From VMDJ01 sp965659945 (GTDB taxonomy: Bacteria; Pseudomonadota; Gammaproteobacteria; Chromatiales; Chromatiaceae): a stretch of 12,109 bases of DNA. The DNA lies in contig CBFHYJ010000049.1 in assembly GCA_965659945.1 (NCBI GenBank), positions 1-12,109 on the forward strand, in the 5' to 3' direction. Under the pieces are notes generated by a model that made no database searches, was not told the DNA's origin, and saw only the letters and a list, made by a program, of their open reading frames with translations. Below are positions 6,462 through 12,109 of the stretch, one piece after another; the stretch's first letter is position 1, and each line of letters begins with the position of its first letter. Made by a program: the position numbers and the translations under genes.

Positions 6462-7217
6462 ATGGAAATGGATTTCAAAAAATACCACGAATATTTACCC
6501 AAGCTGATTGCGGTTCTTGCAGTTTTGTTTGTCATTTTTATTGGATATCAGTGGTTTGCAGATGATGAGACGCCTGCTGATGAAGTCGGTGTGCTCGGAA
6601 AAACCAATGAGTTTATAGAGAAGGTTGCTGCAGCTGCGCGAGAGCGAAATACTGAAATTCTTGAAACCCGTAAATGGCTCGTCGATCAGATGCGCCACGA
6701 TGCTCCAAGTGATGCAGATAAAGAGCGAATCTTGGCGCTAGCCGAAAAATATAAGCTCAAACCCGATGATCATGAGCTGCCTGTGATGGTGTGGCATTTA
6801 TTACAGCGGGTTGATGTAGTGCCTGTTTCGCTGGTGGTGGCGCAGGCGGCTAATGAGTCTGCCTGGGGTAAATCACGTTTTGCGCGCGAAGGTAATAATC
6901 TGTTTGGTATTTGGTGTTACACCGAAGGCTGCGGCATTGTGCCAAAACAGAGAAAAGATGATGCTAAGCATGAGGTTAAAAGTTATGACTCGTTTGAAGC
7001 ATCAGTTGTCGACTATATACGCAACATCAATCGTCACCGCGCCTATCAAAAGCTACGTGAAATTAGAGCCGCGGAGCGTGCTGCAGGTCGAGAGCTTAGT
7101 GGCTATCGCCTAGCAGCTGGACTCGCTAAGTACTCAGAGATTGGAGATGAGTACATCAAGCGTATACGTGCGATTATTGATGGCCGTAAGTTGACCTTAC
7201 TCGACACGGTTGAGTAA
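6462..7217 (+). CDS. Membrane-anchored Bax-like glucosaminidase (GH73-type)
   Basis: A 251-residue protein with one N-terminal membrane segment (about residues 14-31) and no clear cleavage site, so it is probably an inner-membrane anchor with the domain in the periplasm. A helical region (about 45-115) precedes a glucosaminidase domain of the E. coli Bax family, expected to cleave the glycan strands of peptidoglycan. Key features are VVAQAANESAWG, with probable catalytic Glu132, SRFAREGNNLFGIWCY (138-153), two cysteines C152 and C157 that may form a disulfide, and YSEIGDEYIKRIR (224-236), with Tyr224 at the position of the conserved GH73 tyrosine. AAGGA lies 6 nt before ATG 6462. Its last bases overlap the start of a paralogue. 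It is also possible that it binds rather than hydrolyses peptidoglycan. Confidence 0.85.
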   Translation: MEMDFKKYHEYLPKLIAVLAVLFVIFIGYQWFADDETPADEVGVLGKTNEFIEKVAAAARERNTEILETRKWLVDQMRHDAPSDADKERILALAEKYKLKPDDHELPVMVWHLLQRVDVVPVSLVVAQAANESAWGKSRFAREGNNLFGIWCYTEGCGIVPKQRKDDAKHEVKSYDSFEASVVDYIRNINRHRAYQKLREIRAAERAAGRELSGYRLAAGLAKYSEIGDEYIKRIRAIIDGRKLTLLDTVE

Positions 7218-7929
7218 TCGTTTGCGTAAGATTGCGACAAGCAGTTTTTTGATACTCGCATTATGGGTGGGACATGCATCAGCCCAATCATCCCAAGAGA
7301 TTTTTATCCATACCATTGCTAAAGCTGCGCAAAGTGGTAATGCAGAGAGTCTCAAAGTGCGCACTTGGTTGGCGCAACGTTATGTTTACTTTCAATTGAA
7401 TCCGCAAGACCAAGCAATCGTTTTGGATCTTGCTGATGACTACCGGGTTGATGTTAGCGATAAGTCTTTTAGGCAGATTGTTGGTGAGCTACTGACCAAA
7501 GTTGATGAGGTGCCTCCCTCATTGGTTGTTGCTCAAGCGATTAATGAATCTGGTTGGGGACGCTCACGTTTTGCTCGAGAGGCGAATAATTTATTTGGCA
7601 TGTGGTGCTATACACCAGGTTGTGGCTTGGTTCCGGAGCGTCGCCGAGCCAAAGATAAACATGAGGTTAAGCGTTATGCGTCTATTCAGGATTCAGTGAA
7701 TGAGTATTTGCGCAATATTAATCACAACAAAGCCTATCGTGAGCTGCGCGCATTAAGGGTAGAGCAACGTCAACGCTTGCAGCCATTGTCTGGGGAGTAT
7801 TTGGCGCAGGGGTTGCGTCGCTATTCATCCATTGGTGCTGAATATGTAAATCGCATTCGCAGCATTATTCGTTCACGTCAGCTAGATCGTTTAGATCAGC
7901 AATATCAAGTGCCAGGTTATCGACGATGA
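7210..7929 (+). CDS. Secreted Bax-like glucosaminidase (paralogue, TTG start)
   Basis: A 239-residue paralogue of the preceding gene, aligned over nearly its whole length, including the helical pre-domain. Instead of a membrane anchor it has a classic signal peptide (residues 1-25, probable cleavage ASA|QS), so the mature enzyme should be free in the periplasm. The probable catalytic Glu113 lies in VVAQAINESGWG; SRFAREANNLFGMWCY, C133/C138 and YSSIGAEYVNRIR (205-217, Tyr205) are all kept. No ATG or GTG lies before the signal sequence. The start must be TTG 7210 (8-nt overlap with the upstream gene) or TTG 7222, which would still give a good signal peptide. The stop overlaps the next start as ATGA, so the genes are translationally coupled. 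Confidence 0.84.
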   Translation: MSNRLRKIATSSFLILALWVGHASAQSSQEIFIHTIAKAAQSGNAESLKVRTWLAQRYVYFQLNPQDQAIVLDLADDYRVDVSDKSFRQIVGELLTKVDEVPPSLVVAQAINESGWGRSRFAREANNLFGMWCYTPGCGLVPERRRAKDKHEVKRYASIQDSVNEYLRNINHNKAYRELRALRVEQRQRLQPLSGEYLAQGLRRYSSIGAEYVNRIRSIIRSRQLDRLDQQYQVPGYRR

Positions 7930-8999
7930 AGATAGGTCTATTACTGTTGTCTCTGTTGTTCTTGGTGACAGGATGCTCAAATAAAAATCCGCATTACGAT
8001 CCTAATAAGTCACATCATCGTGAAGATGGGTTTGCTAATCGATATAGTGGTCGTGCAAAGAAGGAAGGCTTTTGGAAGTGGCAATGGGAGCGTCGCGCCG
8101 CAGATCTACCCAAGCCACCGACATCGCCAATTCAGCCGATAGAACCTGATCTGAGCTTTATTCAAACTAACCGCACTCAAACAGCTGCTACATGGGTGGG
8201 GCATGCAACGGTGCTTTTACAAACTGCGGGGCTCAATATCCTGACCGATCCGCAATGGAGCGATCGAGCATCCCCAGTCAGTTTTGCAGGTCCCAAGCGT
8301 CACCAGATGCCGGGTGTGCAGTTTGATCAATTGCCACCTATTGATGTGGTGTTGATCTCGCATAATCATTACGACCATCTAGATCTTCAGACTGTGCGTG
8401 ATTTGATGGCTAAGCACCCAGGGATTCGCTTCTATGTGCCATTAGGTGTTGATACTTGGTTTGAGCGCAATGTAGAGGGTACCCAGCTTAAAGGTGACTC
8501 AGAGAATGTGATCGCGATGGACTGGGATGATAAGACGTCTATCCAAGGTGTTAAAGGTGAGGTGGAATTGCAGTTTCATGCGGTACAGCACTGGAGCTCA
8601 AGAACGCCATGGGATCGCTATGAAACCCTGTGGGGTGGATGGGCGGTGCTTCACCCAGAGTTTCGATTCTGGTTCTCAGGTGACTTGGGTTATTCCAAAG
8701 ATACACAAGATGTTGGTAAGCAATTAGGATCAGTTGATCTTGCAGCGATAGCGATTGGCGCCTATGAGCCACGTTGGTTTATGCAGCAGATGCACATCAA
8801 TCCGGCAGAAGCGGTGAAAGTGATGCAAGAGGTCGGCGCCAAACACGCCTTTGGGATTCACTGGGGCACCTTCGAGCGACTTACCGATGAATCCTTGGAT
8901 GAGCCACCACGTGCGCTAAAAAAGGTCTTAGATTCAATGCCTGAGCCGCGACCAGATTTTCGTGTGCTGGCACACGGTCAGACGTGGAAGTTTGATTAG
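7926..8999 (+). CDS. Lipoprotein with metallo-beta-lactamase fold, NAPE-PLD-like hydrolase
   Basis: A 357-residue protein. The N-terminus is a lipoprotein signal with lipobox VTGC (Cys17), so it should be lipid-anchored. Ser18 follows the cysteine, and under the usual +2 rule this favours outer-membrane sorting. The catalytic domain has the binuclear metal site HNHYDH (146-151), with further ligand candidates H222 (QHWS), D253 (SGDLGY) and H312 (GIHWGT). TWVGHATVLLQ (89-99), ILTDPQWSDRASP (105-117) and the late HINPAEAVKVM (290-300) are typical of the N-acyl-phosphatidylethanolamine phospholipase D/UlaG-like group. The substrate is unknown; a phosphodiester or phospholipid at the envelope is plausible. 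It starts inside the stop of the upstream gene (ATGA) and converges on the PII-like gene with a 4-nt overlap of stops. Confidence 0.87.
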   Translation: MKIGLLLLSLLFLVTGCSNKNPHYDPNKSHHREDGFANRYSGRAKKEGFWKWQWERRAADLPKPPTSPIQPIEPDLSFIQTNRTQTAATWVGHATVLLQTAGLNILTDPQWSDRASPVSFAGPKRHQMPGVQFDQLPPIDVVLISHNHYDHLDLQTVRDLMAKHPGIRFYVPLGVDTWFERNVEGTQLKGDSENVIAMDWDDKTSIQGVKGEVELQFHAVQHWSSRTPWDRYETLWGGWAVLHPEFRFWFSGDLGYSKDTQDVGKQLGSVDLAAIAIGAYEPRWFMQQMHINPAEAVKVMQEVGAKHAFGIHWGTFERLTDESLDEPPRALKKVLDSMPEPRPDFRVLAHGQTWKFD

Positions 9000-9322
9000 C
9001 GACTAAATTTAACAGCTCGCGTGACTTGAATATCGGAAACAAAAATAACCCCGGAGTGTTTACTAAAGAAGGGGCCAAAGCCTTCGAGCAGAGGGGGTGC
9101 GAGATCTTCAGGTACCGCAGCAATGATCATAATTAGCACATTGTCTTCATTGAACATGAGATGTCCGGCATGAAAACCTTGGCTACCTTTGCCCGATAAG
9201 TTATTCACGATGGTGTAACCCTTTACACCGGCTTTATCTAAAAGGTCTGTAGCAAACTCCATGTGCTCACCTTCTAAGATGATCTCAAGCTTTTTTAGAG
9301 GTGTTAATTGTATGGAAGTCAT
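8996..9322 (-). CDS. PII-like signalling protein associated with the DAB carbon transporter
   Basis: A 108-residue protein with the length and alternating strand/helix pattern of the PII superfamily: an initial strand KKLEIILEG (10-18), helix MEFATDLLDKAG (21-32), strand GYTIVNNLSG (35-44), a T-loop-like GKGSQGFHAGHLMF (44-57), strand VLIMIIAAV (62-70) and a C-terminal strand GVIFVSDIQV (91-100). The T-loop lacks the tyrosine that is uridylylated in GlnB/GlnK, so classical nitrogen control is unlikely. I also do not see the C-terminal CGPxGC motif of SbtB/CPII. The start overlaps the dabA stop as ATGA, with GGAG 7 nt upstream, so the two are co-translated. It probably trims in response to a nucleotide or bicarbonate and modulates DabA, by analogy with PII-like proteins beside bicarbonate transporters. 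Confidence 0.8.
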   Translation of the reverse strand: MTSIQLTPLKKLEIILEGEHMEFATDLLDKAGVKGYTIVNNLSGKGSQGFHAGHLMFNEDNVLIMIIAAVPEDLAPPLLEGFGPFFSKHSGVIFVSDIQVTRAVKFSR

Positions 9323-12102
9323 GATGCTCTCCGTTCCTCATTCGTCGGTACTGTCTTTTCAAGCCACTCACCACGTGAGTAGAGCCAAATCTGTTGTGTT
9401 TCGGGGTCAATCACCATCATGCGTATCCACGCATTCTTAACGAGCTGTTTGATTGCAACAACACCTTCAATGGCTTGTTTTGCCATTTCAAAAGGCGCTT
9501 CAATCACAGTGATTAAGCGCAAAGGTTCATGGAAGGGCTTTCCATCTTTCAATACGGTTTGTGAAGGAAGTCCGGTGCGTAAATCGCTGAGATTTCCCGT
9601 CATGACACCTAAACGACAAGCGACATTGTGATTTACTTTACTGCCGCTACCAAAACGATCGTTATCAACCACAGAGAAGTAGTGCTCCATGTTTATCCAT
9701 TGGCCAACCACTAGTGGGCCAGTCAGGATGGTGTCGAGCAATCGACGCTTTGGGTCCACTCGATAATCGTAAGAATGTAAGAAGGCGCGCCCCTGGAGTG
9801 AGGCATGTTGAGTGAGTTCGCGACGTCCGATCACAAAATACACATTCTTTGATAAGCCCCATTCTGGACGAACTTGTGACCAGTCCATTGAATTGCGATG
9901 TGCAATTTTTGCCGCGCGAGTAGGGTCGGTCAGAGAAGTCGGATCTAATTCAAGCGTTGGCATGCGCTCAGCGGCACATAAGCGTGTAGCTGAGGTGAGG
10001 CCACTTTGTAAGCGGTCAAGGTAGACCAAGTGAGAGGGTGGTACTAAATCAATATTGTGTAGCGTGATCTCATCGGTAGTGGTGTTGTGCATGGCAGGCA
10101 TAAACCAAGTGTCATCAGGTATATCGATGCCATTACGACTTAATCCGCGACGAACATGTGGTTTGTTAGCCATTTGCGCTAATACTTTTGCGCTGATCAA
10201 ACCATGGTTGCCACCGCATGCACCACAATCGAGAGCTGACTCATAAGGGTTGTTGTCAGACACACTGCCATGACCGCAAACCAACACAAAGCGTGAAAAC
10301 TGTTTTGTCATACCGATGGCATGCAGTGCGGTACTGACATAATTCACTTGTTCGTCAATCGTAAAACCTATGCGTCCCAGGCGCTCGAGCTGTTGATGAG
10401 CATCGGAAGTACTTATCTTGTATGTCTGATTTAGGCGTTGAATGAATTGACTTGCACTGTCTTCGTCGAGATGGAGCTCTCGATGTGCGTCATCGCTCAA
10501 AGGCTCATGTCCAAGAGAAGCTTCGCGTAGTTCGCGAACAAGAGCGTCAGTGATGCGTTCGCGAGGGATATTGAGTTCATGCTCTACCGCATTCATGATC
10601 ACCACGCGTTGAACAGCGCGCACAATTGAGTCAGCCTGATCACGCGAAAGTTTATCCACGAGTAGTCGGCCAGCGCGTTTCTCTGGCTCAACCAATTTGC
10701 GTAGCTTGTGATAAGCGCGTGGTGCAATGGTTTTACCGATCATGTCAAAACCAAATAGCAAGCCAATCGCCTCAACGGTGACAAATGGCGTCAAAGTAGA
10801 TTCTTTCAAATCATGCATGACGTGTTTTAGCACCTCGATCGCCGGCTCATCCAGTTCGGTGATAGCGGTAATCTCAGGCACTAGGTTTTTAGGGGTGAGG
10901 ATCACCGGGCAGAGATGCATCTCACTACCTTTACCAAGTTCCATGTAGCTCACAGGTACGCCGAAGAAACCTGCGATACCAAAGGTTTGATAATCACCCA
11001 CATTCTCAAGGTGGCGACGGATACGTTCCGATCGCGTATCGATACAAAACATCGCTTGAGCAAAAGGACGTTTTTTATCGGGTGAAGAGGGTTGTAGATT
11101 GATCCCGGCGAGGAAATCCTCTACCGCGTGCATTTCCAGTGAGCGCAACCAGATCATCCCTTCATGCGCTTCGAAGGCTTTAAGCAATTGCAAAAGCTCA
11201 GTTAACTGATCAGGTGTTAATGCTAATAAAGCGTCCTCCTGACCAGACAAAGTAAAGAGCTCTATCAGGCGAGTGGCTTGCGTAGAGGCTTCACTTTGGA
11301 GTTTTTGTTCTACGTATTCACTAAAGGCTTTTTCAATCAGGTGTGTTTTGCCACGCATGAGCGCCGTATCAATTGAGTGAGCAAGCTCGGGTGCTACACG
11401 CTTGCCATTAAGCTCGTAGCGCAGATACATCTCCTGGGTCCGTTGTTGAATGGCGTCACGTATCAGACGGGTCGTCGTCGCAAAACCTTTCTGGCTAACT
11501 TCGCGCATCATGGCTAGACCAAGTGTCATGCGAATCGCGACGAAGTCCACCATGTCGGCAGGGAAAGCTTGCTGCCAATGATAGGTTTTAGCGCTGAAGC
11601 GCCAACGAATAAAGCCTGCCCAGCCGTGTAAGCGTGTCATTTCCTTGGTGAGGTAGTTAATCCAAAGGTCCTGAGGAATACCAAGTTCATCTAACACATA
11701 GGCAATCACACCTTCGGGTGATGAGTCTTGATCCAGTATGTCGGCTACATGTAGGCCACGCATGAAGAAAGGGAGATTGCGTTTTGCTTGATCACGCCAT
11801 GCATTGAATAGGCCCTTTTCTCGATTAGGCAGATCCCAAACGGACTGGCCTTCATCAAAGAAGTCTAAGCAGACTTTAGTCACTAACTCATCGAGATCGA
11901 TGCCAATGTGAGTGCCATAAAGGCTGTCCACCGCCTCATAAAGAGGATGATCACCAAGTAACTCATCTTCGAGTTCCTTGCGAACGGTGTTGATAATGTT
12001 CTCATGATCAACTTTGCTGACGTCCCCATGTAGAGCGGCATACACATTGGCGGGTGTGGCGATGCTGCAAGGTTTGATCAGTTTTTCGCTTCGTTCACTC
12101 AT
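9319..12102 (-). CDS. dabA: Inorganic carbon transporter subunit DabA (DUF2309/YbcC family)
   Basis: A 927-residue soluble protein of the DUF2309/UPF0753 family, the beta-carbonic-anhydrase-like half of the DAB energy-coupled CO2/bicarbonate accumulation system. The four zinc-site residues are visible: Cys353 and Asp355 in FCIDTRSERIRRHLE, His611 in CGHGSVSDNNPYESALDCGACGG, and Cys626 in the same block. The His-Cys spacing of 15 agrees with what I recall for Halothiobacillus DabA2. Other family marks are HPLYEAVDSLYG (52-63), PFFMRGL (111-117) and GRAFLHSYDY (771-780). DabA docks on the NuoL-like membrane subunit DabB, which is not in the window and should lie just upstream of 12102. Only 7 bases precede the ATG, so a slightly earlier start cannot be excluded. 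The stop overlaps the PII-like gene. Confidence 0.93.
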   Translation of the reverse strand: MSERSEKLIKPCSIATPANVYAALHGDVSKVDHENIINTVRKELEDELLGDHPLYEAVDSLYGTHIGIDLDELVTKVCLDFFDEGQSVWDLPNREKGLFNAWRDQAKRNLPFFMRGLHVADILDQDSSPEGVIAYVLDELGIPQDLWINYLTKEMTRLHGWAGFIRWRFSAKTYHWQQAFPADMVDFVAIRMTLGLAMMREVSQKGFATTTRLIRDAIQQRTQEMYLRYELNGKRVAPELAHSIDTALMRGKTHLIEKAFSEYVEQKLQSEASTQATRLIELFTLSGQEDALLALTPDQLTELLQLLKAFEAHEGMIWLRSLEMHAVEDFLAGINLQPSSPDKKRPFAQAMFCIDTRSERIRRHLENVGDYQTFGIAGFFGVPVSYMELGKGSEMHLCPVILTPKNLVPEITAITELDEPAIEVLKHVMHDLKESTLTPFVTVEAIGLLFGFDMIGKTIAPRAYHKLRKLVEPEKRAGRLLVDKLSRDQADSIVRAVQRVVIMNAVEHELNIPRERITDALVRELREASLGHEPLSDDAHRELHLDEDSASQFIQRLNQTYKISTSDAHQQLERLGRIGFTIDEQVNYVSTALHAIGMTKQFSRFVLVCGHGSVSDNNPYESALDCGACGGNHGLISAKVLAQMANKPHVRRGLSRNGIDIPDDTWFMPAMHNTTTDEITLHNIDLVPPSHLVYLDRLQSGLTSATRLCAAERMPTLELDPTSLTDPTRAAKIAHRNSMDWSQVRPEWGLSKNVYFVIGRRELTQHASLQGRAFLHSYDYRVDPKRRLLDTILTGPLVVGQWINMEHYFSVVDNDRFGSGSKVNHNVACRLGVMTGNLSDLRTGLPSQTVLKDGKPFHEPLRLITVIEAPFEMAKQAIEGVVAIKQLVKNAWIRMMVIDPETQQIWLYSRGEWLEKTVPTNEERRAS

Positions 12103-12109
12103 TAATGTG

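Noticed and set aside
1..12109. CRISPR array, tRNA/rRNA genes, insertion sequence or attachment site
   Set aside because: No regularly spaced repeats, transposase genes, long terminal inverted repeats or cloverleaf sequences were seen on either strand.

Overview
This window looks like a chromosomal segment from a gammaproteobacterium. The gene families (ZnuABC/Zur with a gammaproteobacterial-type Zur box, PurK/PurE, a Bax-type glucosaminidase, a PilE-like pilin) all fit. A DabA inorganic-carbon transporter subunit with a PII-like partner suggests a CO2-fixing, possibly sulfur-oxidising chemolithoautotroph such as the Thiomicrospira/Hydrogenovibrio group. That last assignment is inference from gene content; no rRNA or other marker is present. 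Base composition is moderate and looks even throughout, with no obvious foreign island. Coding density is very high: the longest gene-free stretch is about 156 bases.

Layout. (1) Bases 1-858 (+): the C-terminal part of an MFS permease that I recognise as ArsJ (organoarsenical efflux), cut by the window edge. (2) 896-1327 (+): a PilE-like type IV minor pilin, followed by a bidirectional terminator. (3) 1359-4213 (-): a compact znuA-znuC-znuB-zur operon with overlapping or nearly abutting genes. It is headed by a perfect Zur operator (4239-4253) that covers the probable -10 element, so zur should repress its own operon when zinc is plentiful. (4) 4303-5962 (-): purK-purE, overlapping by 8 nt and closed by a strong hairpin-plus-U-tract terminator. 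(5) 6119-8999 (+): an apparent four-gene operon: a small conserved protein of unknown function, two tandem Bax/GH73-like glucosaminidase paralogues (one membrane-anchored, one with a signal peptide), and a lipoprotein with a metallo-beta-lactamase fold of the NAPE-PLD type. (6) 8996-12102 (-): dabA followed by a PII-like gene, overlapping by 4 nt and converging on the previous operon with overlapping stop codons.

How the genes work together. Zn2+ is captured by ZnuA in the periplasm and imported through ZnuB with ATP hydrolysis by ZnuC, under Zur control. PurK and PurE carry out the two-step carboxylation of AIR in purine synthesis. DabA, with a DabB membrane partner expected just beyond the right edge, would accumulate bicarbonate through a zinc carbonic-anhydrase-like site; the PII-like protein probably tunes it. 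The bax-bax-lipoprotein cluster looks like an uncharacterised cell-envelope module and is the best candidate here for something undescribed.

The most notable points are the ZnuA with alanine where the first histidine ligand is expected, next to a six-histidine run; the duplicated glucosaminidases with different localisation signals, the second starting at TTG; the dabA/PII-like coupling; and the glutamate in the hydrophobic helix of the pilin.
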